Notes: generated by a model not told the origin, from the letters alone. Counted from the stretch's first letter, positions 25,944-35,165 are shown. The stretch: DNA of 64,000 nucleotides from Lutibacter sp. (GCF_013041805.1 NZ_JABDRI010000036.1:53521-117520), one strand, 5' to 3'. Numbers and translations: made by a program.

Positions 25944-27899
25944 ATGCAATTTAAGCATCCTGAAATTTTATACGCACTCTTTTTACTTATCATCCCGATA
26001 ATTGTGCATCTATTTCAATTACAGCGATTTGTAAAAGTTCCCTTTACCAACGTAAAACTTTTAAAAACAATTGAGCAACAAACACGTAAAAGTAAATATG
26101 TAAAAAAATGGTTAATTTTAATAACACGCTTGTTAATTTTTACAACTTTAATTTTTGCTTTTGCCCAACCCTACTTTTCAGAATATAATGCTCAAAAAGT
26201 ATTCAATACCGCTATTTATTTAGATAATTCCTATAGTATGCAAGCCAAGGGAGAAAAAGGTGAATTGTTAAAAAGCGCCGTACAGAATATTATTGAAAAT
26301 AGCTCAAATTCAACAGGTACATTTTCGTTAATTACCAATAATAAAAATATAAAAGAGTTAGATGCTAAAAGTTTAAAAGATGAGTTACTTGCTTTAACAT
26401 ACTATCCAATAAAAATAGATTTACCTACTGTTTTATTAAAAGCCAAAAACAACGAAAAAACCTCTAACAAAGCGTTCAATAGATTAATTTTAATATCTGA
26501 CTTTCAAGATAACAACTCTTTCGACTTAAATTTGAGTGATGAAAATACACCAATTAATTTTGTTAAATTAACACCAAAAAGTAAGTTAAATAGTTTTGTT
26601 GACAGTGTTTACATTTCTAAAAGTACAGCTACAGAAACTATAATAAGTGTACGTATCAAAAATACTAACTTAAGTAATTCAACCATTCCTGTTTCGTTAG
26701 TTAGTAATGCCAAATTACTTGGTAAAACAACAGCAAATTTTGAAAATTCTAATAGCGCCATTGTTCAGTTTACCATTCCAGAGACCTCAACTTTTAATGG
26801 CAAAATTTCTATTACAGATGACGGTTTAACATTTGATAATGATTTCTGTTTTTCAATTTCAACACCCGAAAAAGTAAATGTATTGTGTATTGGTACAAAT
26901 GCTAAGTTTTTATCTAAAATTTACACGAATAACGAATTTAACTATACAACAACTCCACTTCAAAATCTCAATTATAATAATCTCCAAAGCCAACAATTAA
27001 TTATTTTAAATGAACTTGAAACCATACCAATTGAATTAACAAATAGTTTATTGGACTATTCAACTATGGGTGGAAACATAGTTATAATACCTTCAAACAA
27101 TACCGATTTAATTTCCTATAATTCATTTTTAGAAACATTAGCTATTGGTAAGATTATTGTCAAAGAAGAAAAAATACATAAATTAACATCTATCAATTAT
27201 GAGCATCCACTATTAAAAGATGTTTTTGAAAAAAGAGTGGATAATTTTCAATATCCAACTATTCAGCAATATTTTATAACACGATTTAAAAATAGTTCAA
27301 ACATTATTCAATTGGATAATAGCGAACCTTATATTTCTTCTTCCTATTCAAAAAATGGAACCGTTTTTTGGATTGCTTCATCACTAGACTTAGAAATTTC
27401 TGATTTTACACAATCTCCTATAGTGGTTCCTGTATTTTACAATTTTGCAAAAAGCAATTTAAAAACTTCAAATCTGTATTACACAATTGCTTCTGAAAAT
27501 ACAATTGATATTTTAACTTCCATTAAAAAAGATAACGTCGTGAAAATCGCAACTAAAGATATGGAGTTTATCCCTTTACAGAAAGTGTCTCAACATAAAG
27601 TTACTATAGAATTGCAAGAGCAAATTTTACAAAGTGGTTTTTACTCTATTTTAAATGCAGATATCCCTCTAAAAAAACTAGCATTCAATTACAATACTGA
27701 AGAAAGCAATCTAAATTCTATTGATTTAGAAACACAATTAAGCAATTCCAAAAATGCAACAATCTCCAAATCCATAGCAACCGTATTTAATGAAATTAAC
27801 AATGACCAGAAAATCAATTGGCTTTTTAAATGGTTTTTAGCATTTTCTGTCCTATTTTTGTTAATTGAAATGCTGATACTTAAATATTTCAATAAATGA
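25944..27899 (+). CDS. BatA-domain membrane protein (aerotolerance-type)
   Basis: A 651-residue membrane protein with the N-terminal BatA domain (MQFKHPEILYALFLLIIPII, FQLQRFVKVPFTNVKLL) containing two helices (about 7-25 and 55-75), a von Willebrand-like segment with IYLDNSYSMQ (a MIDAS-type DxSxS), a long extracytoplasmic part with a GATase-like region around residues 310-400, and a final helix near 630-648. Proteins of this kind accompany MoxR systems in Bacteroidetes. The following pseudo-dihydroorotase gene overlaps it by 4 nt. The function is unknown. Confidence 0.85.
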   Translation: MQFKHPEILYALFLLIIPIIVHLFQLQRFVKVPFTNVKLLKTIEQQTRKSKYVKKWLILITRLLIFTTLIFAFAQPYFSEYNAQKVFNTAIYLDNSYSMQAKGEKGELLKSAVQNIIENSSNSTGTFSLITNNKNIKELDAKSLKDELLALTYYPIKIDLPTVLLKAKNNEKTSNKAFNRLILISDFQDNNSFDLNLSDENTPINFVKLTPKSKLNSFVDSVYISKSTATETIISVRIKNTNLSNSTIPVSLVSNAKLLGKTTANFENSNSAIVQFTIPETSTFNGKISITDDGLTFDNDFCFSISTPEKVNVLCIGTNAKFLSKIYTNNEFNYTTTPLQNLNYNNLQSQQLIILNELETIPIELTNSLLDYSTMGGNIVIIPSNNTDLISYNSFLETLAIGKIIVKEEKIHKLTSINYEHPLLKDVFEKRVDNFQYPTIQQYFITRFKNSSNIIQLDNSEPYISSSYSKNGTVFWIASSLDLEISDFTQSPIVVPVFYNFAKSNLKTSNLYYTIASENTIDILTSIKKDNVVKIATKDMEFIPLQKVSQHKVTIELQEQILQSGFYSILNADIPLKKLAFNYNTEESNLNSIDLETQLSNSKNATISKSIATVFNEINNDQKINWLFKWFLAFSVLFLLIEMLILKYFNK

Positions 27900-29149
27900 G
27901 ACTACTTCTAAAATCTGCAAAAATTATTGACAAATCAAGCCCTTTTCATCTTCAAACAAAAGATATTTTAATCGAAAATGGCATCATTAAGAAAATTGCA
28001 AACAGCTTAAAACCAGAACCTAAAACCAAAGAAATAGCACTAAAAAATTTACATATTTCTCAAGGTTGGTTTGATACGAGTGTATGCTTTGGGGAACCAG
28101 GTTTTGAAGAAAGAGAAACTATTGAAAATGGTCTAAATACAGCGGCAAATAGTGGATTTACTGCTGTTGCGGTAAACCCAAACACCAATCCTGTTACCGA
28201 CCATAAATCTGCTATTGAATACCTAATAAACAAAGCAACAAATTTCGCAACAAATTTGCACCCTATAGGATGCTTAACCAAAGGTGCTGAAGGAAAAGAC
28301 ATTGCAGAGTTATATGATATGCAAAACTCTGGAGCAATTGCATTTGGTGATTATAATAAGCCTATTGTAAATACTAATTTACTTAAAATCGGGTTGCAGT
28401 ATGCTCAAAATTTTGATGCTTTACTTATGAGTTTTCCTCAAGATAATTCTATTGCTGGAATGGGATTGGTAAACGAAGAAGTGAACAGCACAAAACTTGG
28501 TTTAAAAGGAATTCCTGCATTAGCTGAAGAACTTCAAATTACTCGTGATTTATTTATTTTGGAATATACTGGAGGTAAATTACATATTCCAACAATTTCA
28601 ACTGTAAAATCAGTAAAATTAATAAGAGAAGCCAAAAAAAAAGGGTTAAATGTTACTTGTAGTGTTGCTGCGCACCATTTAATATTAACCGATGACGAAT
28701 TAACTAAATTTGATGCAAACACTAAAGTACTTCCCCCTTTACGAACAGTAAAAGATGTAAAAGCGCTAATTAAAGGAGTTTTAGATGGTACTATAGATAT
28801 GCTTACAAGTGACCATAATCCAATAGATATTGAACACAAAAAAGTGGAATATAACAATGCGAAATTTGGAACAATTGGTTTAGAAAGTTTGTTTGGAGCA
28901 CTAAATAATGTGATAGAAATTGAAACTTTAATTGAATGCTTAACAACAAAACCTAGAACTAGATTTAACCTTAAAAATAATTCAATACAAGAAGGTGAAA
29001 ACGCAGATTTAACACTCTTTAACCCTGATTTTGAATATCAATTCTCTGAAAAAAATATACTTTCCACTTCTAAAAACTCTATTTTTTTAACCAAAAAATT
29101 AAATGGAAAAACATATGGAATTATTGCAAATAATCAACTAATTTTATAA
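27896..29149 (+). CDS. Dihydroorotase-family protein lacking zinc-binding histidines
   Basis: A 417-residue amidohydrolase-fold protein similar to class I dihydroorotases: RETIENGLNTAANSGFTAVA, the CSVAAHHLILTDDEL region, KVLPPLRTVKDV, LTSDHNPIDIEHK and FGTIGLESLFGAL. The key DxHxH metal motif is replaced: residues 60-69 read DTSVCFGEPG, so both histidines (Ser62, Cys64) and the substrate Arg (Gly66) are lost. It is therefore probably not a catalytic dihydroorotase and may be a PyrC'-like structural partner or have another role. The ATG overlaps the BatA-like gene by 4 nt. Confidence 0.85.
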   Translation: MRLLLKSAKIIDKSSPFHLQTKDILIENGIIKKIANSLKPEPKTKEIALKNLHISQGWFDTSVCFGEPGFEERETIENGLNTAANSGFTAVAVNPNTNPVTDHKSAIEYLINKATNFATNLHPIGCLTKGAEGKDIAELYDMQNSGAIAFGDYNKPIVNTNLLKIGLQYAQNFDALLMSFPQDNSIAGMGLVNEEVNSTKLGLKGIPALAEELQITRDLFILEYTGGKLHIPTISTVKSVKLIREAKKKGLNVTCSVAAHHLILTDDELTKFDANTKVLPPLRTVKDVKALIKGVLDGTIDMLTSDHNPIDIEHKKVEYNNAKFGTIGLESLFGALNNVIEIETLIECLTTKPRTRFNLKNNSIQEGENADLTLFNPDFEYQFSEKNILSTSKNSIFLTKKLNGKTYGIIANNQLIL

Positions 29150-29176
29150 TTCGTACAAATTAAATCTCATAAAACT

Positions 29177-29506
29177 ATGAATGATCAAACAATACACGAA
29201 GGAAAAACAATTGCAATTATTAGTTATATTACTTGGATAGGGACTTTAATTGCCTTCATCATGAATAATGACAAAAGAAATGCGTTTGCTGCTTTTCATA
29301 TCAGACAAATGATTGGACTATCTGTATTTTCATTGGCAAACACCTTTATTGTTGCTAGATATGGTGGTGCTTGGGCTAGTGGAATTATAGGAGTTGGACT
29401 TTTTGTACTTTGGATGATTGGGTTTGTAGGTGCCATACAAGGTGAAGAAAAAAGAATACCTTTAGTAGGTGATTTATTTCAAGATTGGTTTAGAAACATT
29501 GCTTAA
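29177..29506 (+). CDS. DUF4870-like small membrane protein
   Basis: A 109-residue membrane protein with three hydrophobic helices (about residues 12-28, 44-62 and 69-87) and the family-like segments GKTIAIISYITWIGTLIAF and KRNAFAAFHIRQMIG. It resembles the DUF4870/Tic20-like families, which have no firm function. It sits 27 nt after the pseudo-dihydroorotase gene and ends shortly before a strong terminator, so it probably closes the batA-pseudo-DHO transcription unit. Confidence 0.7.
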   Translation: MNDQTIHEGKTIAIISYITWIGTLIAFIMNNDKRNAFAAFHIRQMIGLSVFSLANTFIVARYGGAWASGIIGVGLFVLWMIGFVGAIQGEEKRIPLVGDLFQDWFRNIA

Positions 29507-29530
29507 CAACTTTTAAAATAATACTTTTGA

Positions 29531-29551
29531 AGTCGCGCCTATAGCGCGACT
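29531..29551 (+). terminator. Rho-independent terminator
   Basis: AGTCGCGC, loop CTATA, GCGCGACT (8-bp GC-rich stem) is followed by TTATTTTTAT. It lies 24 nt after the DUF4870-like stop and 15 nt before the esterase ATG. Confidence 0.85.
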
Positions 29552-29565
29552 TTATTTTTATACCT

Positions 29566-30219
29566 ATGAAAGAATTATCATTAAAATATATTGTTCGTGA
29601 ACCCAATAAACAAACTGAAAACACTTCATTATTAATTTTGCTTCATGGCTATGGAAGCAATGAAGAAGATTTATTTTCATTTGCAACTGAACTACCTGAA
29701 GATTTATTAATAGTTAGCGCAAGAGCACCTCAAAGTTTAGGATTTGGGAGTTATGCTTGGTATACCATTAATTCTACAGCCAATGAAGGAAAATTTTCAG
29801 ATATCTCAGAGGCCAAAGTAGCTAGAGATTTAATTGCTACTTTTATAGATGAGATTCAAGAAAAATATCATATTTCACCAAATAAAACATTTTTATTAGG
29901 ATTTAGTCAAGGCACTATTTTAAGTTATGCTGTAGCTTTAAATTACCCTGAAAAAGTGCAAAAGATAATTGCGCTAAGTGGATATGTAAATCATGAACTA
30001 CTACCTTCTAATTTAGAAAGTAAAGACTATTCTCAACTTAATTTCTTTATTTCTCACGGAGGTGTAGATCAAGTAATCCCTGTTGAATGGGCTAAAAAAG
30101 CACCACTGTTTTTAAATGAATTAAACATCAAACATTCTTATCAAGAATATCCTGTGGGCCATGGTGTAGCGCCAAAAAACTTTTTTGATTTTAAAGCTTG
30201 GTTAGAGAAACAATTATAA
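29566..30219 (+). CDS. Alpha/beta hydrolase (phospholipase/carboxylesterase family)
   Basis: A 217-residue esterase of the phospholipase/carboxylesterase (Abhydrolase_2, YpfH-like) family. The oxyanion HGYGSNEEDLF segment, nucleophile elbow GFSQG (Ser about residue 114), acid in HGGVDQVIP and the catalytic His in VGHGVAP are all present. No signal peptide is visible, so it is cytoplasmic. The substrate is unknown. It starts 14 nt after a terminator and probably uses a promoter overlapping it. It is followed by a long intergenic region. Confidence 0.88.
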   Translation: MKELSLKYIVREPNKQTENTSLLILLHGYGSNEEDLFSFATELPEDLLIVSARAPQSLGFGSYAWYTINSTANEGKFSDISEAKVARDLIATFIDEIQEKYHISPNKTFLLGFSQGTILSYAVALNYPEKVQKIIALSGYVNHELLPSNLESKDYSQLNFFISHGGVDQVIPVEWAKKAPLFLNELNIKHSYQEYPVGHGVAPKNFFDFKAWLEKQL

Positions 30220-30489
30220 CTTAAACTTCTACCCAAACGACTGCTTAATACAAACAAAATATGCTTTATTATAATTAGTCTATTTTAAAAATTTATAAGA
30301 GCTACTAAAGAAATTTTAAAATTCAATTGTTCTGCTAAAGTAATTATGTAAACTGCTTATAAGATGTTAGACGAACGAGAAAGACGTGTTCATAATAGGT
30401 TACAGTGACCATACTACAAAACCATCAGAAAAGGATAAAATAATAAATACTTTGTACGATGCTTTGCAGTAATTAAGCTTATATCTTTC

Positions 30490-30670
30490 AAATAAAATAA
30501 CAAAATTTTAAAAAAATATTGAATGTATGATATAAATCATTAATTTTCAATGAATCAAGCTTTAACTTTAACCTATAATTACTCAACCGCTTTAGTTCTG
30601 ATTATCCTAAGGCATTAGAACTAAGTTAACAATGTAATTTAACCACCCCAAATTGGGGTGGTTTTTTAAT
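30490..30670 (+). ncRNA. Candidate small RNA ending in an orphan terminator
   Basis: Two imperfect hairpins are followed by a 10-bp terminator with a T6 tract, 421 nt downstream of the nearest upstream stop codon. A near-consensus -7 box, TATCTTTC (30482-30489), could start a transcript of about 175 nt. No reading frame of useful length occupies this part. The 5' boundary is a guess; a long 3' untranslated region of the esterase mRNA is the alternative. Confidence 0.35.
30641..30663 (+). terminator. Orphan Rho-independent terminator
   Basis: AACCACCCCA and TGGGGTGGTT form a 10-bp stem with a 3-nt loop, followed by a T-tract (TTTTTTAA begins within the stem end). No gene ends within 400 nt upstream on this strand. 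Confidence 0.85.
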
Positions 30671-30833
30671 AGCTAACATTGAAATGATATTTTTTCAATA
30701 CTTCATTAACTATCAAAATTTTAATATTAGTAGATTATTATATAAAGAATAATAAAAACTAACAAGTATCATTTTCTATCTAATATATTTTATATAACAT
30801 TGTTGTTTAAACTTTATCTTATAATTAAATAGT

Positions 30834-31577
30834 ATGGAAATATTAGGAATTGATGTAGGTGGCACAGGAATTAAAGGAGCCTTAGTAAATATTAAAACTG
30901 GAAAATTAACTACTGAAAAGCATAGAATTCCAACTCCAATTCCTGCAACTCCTGAGGCTATCTCCAAAACTATTAAACAACTTGTAAACCATTTTAACTG
31001 GAAAGGCCTGGTAGGTTGTGGATTTCCTACTCCGTTACAACATGGGAAATGCTTAACTGGTGGTAATTTGCACAAAGATTGGAAAGGAACACAAGTTGAT
31101 CAACTTTTTGAAGCAACAACTGGAAATAACTTTTCAATAGTAAACGATGCAGATGCAGCCGGATTGGCTGAAATTAATTTTGGTGCTGGAAAAGACGTAA
31201 AAGGAACCGTAATTATGATAACCTTAGGAACAGGAATTGGTTCAGGGTTATTTTTAGATGGCAAATTAGTACCCAACACTGAATTTGGTCATGTACTTTA
31301 TAAAAACGGTGAAATATTTGAAAAATATGCTTCAGATTCTGCTCGAAAAAGAGATAAATTATCTCGCAAAGAATGGGGGAAACGTTTACGTAAATATTTT
31401 AAACACATTAATTTATTAGTTTCTCCAGATTTAATTATTGTTGGCGGAGGTGCAAGTAAAAAATTTGATAAAATAGAAGCAAAACTAGATTTAGACGTTA
31501 AAATAGTTCCTGCACAAGCTGAAAATGAAGCTGGCATTATTGGAGCTGCAATGGCTGCAAAACATAATATTAAATAA
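30834..31577 (+). CDS. ppgK: ROK-family kinase, polyphosphate glucokinase-like
   Basis: A 247-residue sugar kinase. It has the phosphate-binding DVGGTGIKGALV, a PPGK-like GCGFPTPLQHGKCLTGGNLH, the catalytic VNDADAAGLAE, MITLGTGIGSGLFLDGKL and the C-terminal ADP loop PDLIIVGGGASKKFDK. The arrangement and length match strictly polyphosphate-type glucokinases better than general ROK kinases, and the cysteine-rich zinc motif of ROK repressors is absent. It likely phosphorylates glucose with polyphosphate or ATP. Its end overlaps the end of the convergent DUF58 gene by 8 nt. Confidence 0.82.
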   Translation: MEILGIDVGGTGIKGALVNIKTGKLTTEKHRIPTPIPATPEAISKTIKQLVNHFNWKGLVGCGFPTPLQHGKCLTGGNLHKDWKGTQVDQLFEATTGNNFSIVNDADAAGLAEINFGAGKDVKGTVIMITLGTGIGSGLFLDGKLVPNTEFGHVLYKNGEIFEKYASDSARKRDKLSRKEWGKRLRKYFKHINLLVSPDLIIVGGGASKKFDKIEAKLDLDVKIVPAQAENEAGIIGAAMAAKHNIK

Positions 31578-32901
31578 ACCCTTTGGACTTAAACTCCAAA
31601 TATTTGTTAATTACATTAACCGTTAAATTTTGTGGCTTTGTTAAAATACCATAAACACCTTTGCTTTCTAGTTCTTTAACTATTAGTTTTTTCTCATAAG
31701 CAAATTTTTCAGCAACTGTTTTATGATAAATTGCTTGCAAATCTTCTGCATTATCTAGTATAAGTTGATCGAGTTCTGTATTTGCAAAAAAGACAACCAC
31801 TAATAAGTGACTTTTTGCAATTACAGTTAAAAAAGGCAACTGTCTTTTTAAAGAGGAGATATGCTCAAAATTGGTATAAAGAATCAGTAGACTTCTTTGT
31901 GTAATCTTACGTTTTATAAAAGCATATAAATATCCAAAATCAGTATCTGTAAATTGAGTGGTAATATTATATAAAGCTTCATTTATAGTATCTAAATGTG
32001 TCTTTTTATTACTAGCTGCAAGCACTGTATCTACCTTTTTTGCAAAAGTTAGTAAACCCGCTTTATCATTTTTACGCAACGCTATGTTTGAAAATGCTAA
32101 GGTTGAATTTATAGCATAATCTATTAGTTTTAATTCTTCAAAAGGCATTTTCATTACCCTTCCAACATCAATAATAGAATAAATAGGTTGTGACTTTTCA
32201 TCTTGATATTGATTCACCATTAATTGTGAGCGCTTTGCTGTAGCCTTCCAATTTATGGTTCGCACATCATCACCTGCTATATAATTCTTAATTTGTTCAA
32301 ACTCTAAGGTGTGTCCTATTCTTCTAATTTTTTTTAAGCCAAATTCAGTTAAACGGTTACTTAATGCCAAAAACTCGTATTTCTTCATTTGGATGTAGGA
32401 AGGATATACTGCAACTGATTTATTTTCTTCAAATTTATAACGCCTCGAAACAATTCTTAAAAAAGATGAAACATACACATTCAAATTCCCAAATACATAT
32501 TCACCGCGTTCAAAAGGTTTCATTGCATATTCAAATTCCCATATATTTTGTGGGTTGATAAATGACACTTGTTCAAAATCTCTTTTCTGAAACTGAGTTG
32601 GCAACTCATCAATTAGTTTTACTTCAACCTTAAATTTGTAATTATTTTTGACGGTGATAGGAATTGGATTCAAATCTGAATTAGAAAATTTATCACTTAA
32701 AATTCTTCGAGCGTGAATGCCTTTACCTACCCTAAAAAGCAAATAAATATCTCCAATAAATAAAATTCCGAAAATTGTAACCATAAACCAGGCAACCATA
32801 TACAAAATTGGAAACCAAAAGGAAACTAAAAAAATAGCTGCAATACTACTTAAGTACTTAAAAAAACGTTCGTGTATGTATAGGTTTTTAATAATATCCA
32901 T
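31570..32901 (-). CDS. DUF58 domain protein of the MoxR cluster
   Basis: A 443-residue protein with two N-terminal membrane helices (about 17-57) and a C-terminal vWA-like DUF58 domain. The hallmark segment is AGDDVRTINWKATAKRSQL (about residue 210), followed by MVNQYQDEKSQPIYSIIDVGR. In known MoxR systems the DUF58 or vWA protein is the presumed partner of the AAA+ ATPase. It lies 84 nt after moxR and is the last gene of the cluster. It is convergent with the glucokinase gene, overlapping by 8 nt. Confidence 0.9.
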   Translation of the reverse strand: MDIIKNLYIHERFFKYLSSIAAIFLVSFWFPILYMVAWFMVTIFGILFIGDIYLLFRVGKGIHARRILSDKFSNSDLNPIPITVKNNYKFKVEVKLIDELPTQFQKRDFEQVSFINPQNIWEFEYAMKPFERGEYVFGNLNVYVSSFLRIVSRRYKFEENKSVAVYPSYIQMKKYEFLALSNRLTEFGLKKIRRIGHTLEFEQIKNYIAGDDVRTINWKATAKRSQLMVNQYQDEKSQPIYSIIDVGRVMKMPFEELKLIDYAINSTLAFSNIALRKNDKAGLLTFAKKVDTVLAASNKKTHLDTINEALYNITTQFTDTDFGYLYAFIKRKITQRSLLILYTNFEHISSLKRQLPFLTVIAKSHLLVVVFFANTELDQLILDNAEDLQAIYHKTVAEKFAYEKKLIVKELESKGVYGILTKPQNLTVNVINKYLEFKSKGFI

Positions 32902-32985
32902 TCAATTATAATCTTCAATTTATAAGATTCTTAAATCACTACTTATTTATAATTCCTAAATTAACTTTTTAATCAAGACATATAT

Positions 32986-33969
32986 CTAACGAGGTACTTC
33001 AACAGACTGTACAATTATTTCAATTACTTTATCCGCGGTCATTCCTTCCATTTCGCGCTCTGGTGTCACTATTATTCTGTGACGCAATACAGGTAAAATT
33101 ACTTTTTTAATATCTTCTGGAATTACAAAATCACGACCATTAATTGCTGCATATGCTTTAGAAGCGTTTAACACGGCGATGCTAGCTCTTGGCGAACCAC
33201 CTAAGTAAAGATGTGGATGATTTCTAGTTTTAATAATTAGCTGCGCTATATAATTCATAATTTTTTCTTCTACAAGTACATCAAAAACATTGTTCTTATA
33301 GGCTAATAAATCAGTTTCAGAAATTATTGGAGCTATTAATGTTTGCGGCAGAACACCTTTTCTTTCTTGATGTGATTTTAGAATTAAAATTTCCTCCTCT
33401 AAATTGGGATATCCAACGTCAATTTTAAATAAAAACCTATCTAGTTGAGCTTCTGGTAGCGCATAAGTTCCCTCCTGTTCTATTGGGTTTTGGGTTGCTA
33501 GCACCATAAATGGAGGTTTCATTTTATAGGTGGTTCCATCCATAGAGATTTGACGTTCTTCCATTACTTCAAACAATGCTGCTTGCGTTTTAGCCGGTGC
33601 TCTATTAATTTCATCAATTAGTACTAAGTTAGAAAAAATAGGTCCTTTTCTAAATTCAAACTCAGATGACTTCATGTTTAAAACTGAAGTTCCTAAAACA
33701 TCACTTGGCATTAAATCAGGTGTAAACTGTAATCTACTAAAACCTGTATCAATTGTTTTTGAAAGAAGTTTTGCCGTAATGGTTTTTGCAACACCGGGAA
33801 CACCTTCAATTAATACATGACCATCAGCAAGCAGGGCAACTAATAACAATTCTATAAATTGTTCTTGACCAACAATAATTTTACCCAATTCAGCTTTTAT
33901 TTGAGCAACAGCATTTTTTAATTTTTCAAGATCTACTCTACTCTCAAAATTTAAATCGTTATTTTCCAT
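32986..33969 (-). CDS. MoxR-family AAA+ ATPase
   Basis: A 327-residue ATPase. Motifs are Walker A GVPGVAKT, RLQFTPDLMPSDVLGTSV, Walker B LVLIDEINRAPAKTQAALFE with MEERQIS, sensor 1 LATQNPIEQEGTYALPEAQLDRF and the C-terminal LGGSPRASIAVL sensor 2. MoxR proteins act as chaperone-like ATPases that mature or activate partner complexes with vWA or DUF58 proteins. Its ATG overlaps the DUF4350 gene by 11 nt, evidence of a single operon with SpoIIM, DUF4129 and DUF58. Confidence 0.95.
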   Translation of the reverse strand: MENNDLNFESRVDLEKLKNAVAQIKAELGKIIVGQEQFIELLLVALLADGHVLIEGVPGVAKTITAKLLSKTIDTGFSRLQFTPDLMPSDVLGTSVLNMKSSEFEFRKGPIFSNLVLIDEINRAPAKTQAALFEVMEERQISMDGTTYKMKPPFMVLATQNPIEQEGTYALPEAQLDRFLFKIDVGYPNLEEEILILKSHQERKGVLPQTLIAPIISETDLLAYKNNVFDVLVEEKIMNYIAQLIIKTRNHPHLYLGGSPRASIAVLNASKAYAAINGRDFVIPEDIKKVILPVLRHRIIVTPEREMEGMTADKVIEIIVQSVEVPR

Positions 33970-35164
33970 GGTGCATTGTATTTTTAAATTTTTCTATCAT
34001 TTTATTTAGTTTAACAAGCTCTTCACTAATAATTTTATTTTTTAAATGAATATGCTCACAATATTGAAATAATTCTTCAACACTCTCAAGAGAATTTCCA
34101 CTTCGCAAAGCAACATATTCGTAAAAAGTGGAGTCTATTTTGGTTGTTGGAATATGTAAATTTGTTCTTATAAAATCTAATAAATAGCTTATTTTATGTT
34201 CTGCTATATCTTTATGTGCTTGATTTTCAAAATACATATTTGCGATAGTACGCGTAAAAGCCAATGTTTGATTTTTTAAAGGTACCCGAATTGGAATACT
34301 ACGCTGTTTACGTTTTCCTTCAAAAATCACAAAAAACAAAACACCAAGCAACGCCATATAATACGCCCATTTTAAGTTTTTAGAACTTAATAAATAATAT
34401 ATTGGTGATGTAATTTTACTTTTACCTGTTTTATAATATGAATCCCACAAAATTGGTATATCGTCTCGTAAATATGATAAAACATTTGCTGTATGTTGTT
34501 GATTTGTTGCTTTTAAAATATTATAATTTGTAAAAACCTCAGGAAAAGTATGAAAATAAAAATTTCCTTTTCCAAAATTAAATTTCACGAAATTAATTCC
34601 TTCTTCAGTTCTTTCATTTGTGGCATCTACATAACCTGTAATGCCTAAAACAGTTGTATTTAATGTATCAATTTTTGTAAATACTTGGTTTGTAAAAGGC
34701 CTATCATATGAATATTCATTTCTATAAAGCGACTTATTCTTAAATTTAAAAAAAACCTTCTCATCTAAGTTTTTACTAACCAATTGCTTGGTTTTAAAAT
34801 TTAATGTGTCAATTTGTATTCCGTGTGTTGAAATAAAAACATCGTTTCCTCTTTCAACAAATTTTAGTAGACGCTTAAATTCTGAGTTTCCAAAATTTAA
34901 AGCTTCATCAACAAAAAAATAAGTTCCAACACGTGTGGTATCTTCTAAATAAACGTAAGGTGGAATTTTAATAGTTTCTAGAGCAGTTGAAGGAAATAAA
35001 TTTTTAAGTTCACTGCGCAACACAAAAGTTCCGTAAGGAATTTTATGATTTGCCACATAACTTGGAAACCAATTTATTGGCTTTTTTTTAGTAACCTCAA
35101 GGTAAATAAGTCCCGAAACTAAAATGATAAAGGCTATAACATATATGTTGTTTTTTTTATTCAA
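33959..35164 (-). CDS. DUF4350 membrane protein
   Basis: A 401-residue protein with an N-terminal membrane helix (about 8-24), an extracytoplasmic DUF4350 domain of the glutamine-amidotransferase-like/GldG-related type (about 40-255; PYGTFVLRSELKNLF, RGNDVFISTHGIQ, GKGNFYFHTFPEVFTNYN), a second helix near 270-288 (KWAYYMALLGVLFFVIF) and a cytoplasmic helical tail. DUF4350 proteins recur in clusters with MoxR, DUF58 and DUF4129. It lies between DUF4129 (1 nt away) and moxR (11-nt overlap). The function is unknown. Confidence 0.82.
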   Translation of the reverse strand: MNKKNNIYVIAFIILVSGLIYLEVTKKKPINWFPSYVANHKIPYGTFVLRSELKNLFPSTALETIKIPPYVYLEDTTRVGTYFFVDEALNFGNSEFKRLLKFVERGNDVFISTHGIQIDTLNFKTKQLVSKNLDEKVFFKFKNKSLYRNEYSYDRPFTNQVFTKIDTLNTTVLGITGYVDATNERTEEGINFVKFNFGKGNFYFHTFPEVFTNYNILKATNQQHTANVLSYLRDDIPILWDSYYKTGKSKITSPIYYLLSSKNLKWAYYMALLGVLFFVIFEGKRKQRSIPIRVPLKNQTLAFTRTIANMYFENQAHKDIAEHKISYLLDFIRTNLHIPTTKIDSTFYEYVALRSGNSLESVEELFQYCEHIHLKNKIISEELVKLNKMIEKFKNTMHHGK

Positions 35165-35165
35165 A

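Larger units (their letters stand above)
30220..30833. other. 614-bp intergenic region with hairpins and a possible gene remnant
   Basis: No intact gene is seen. The left half (around 30355-30472) contains short coding-like stretches in two frames that may be a decayed gene fragment. The right half holds a hairpin at 30518-30551 (ATTGAA...ATGAT, loop ATAA, ATCAT...TTCAAT), a second at 30592-30624 (TTAGTTCT...AGAACTAA) and a strong terminator at 30641-30663, possibly together a small RNA. The last 170 nt before the kinase gene are AT-rich, with no clear promoter. Confidence 0.6.

Noticed and set aside
30361..30471. The short ATG frames in the 30.4-kb gap as a real small gene
   Set aside because: The frame from 30364 ends after 14 codons, and the neighbouring open frame has no start codon. 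It is recorded as a possible remnant only.
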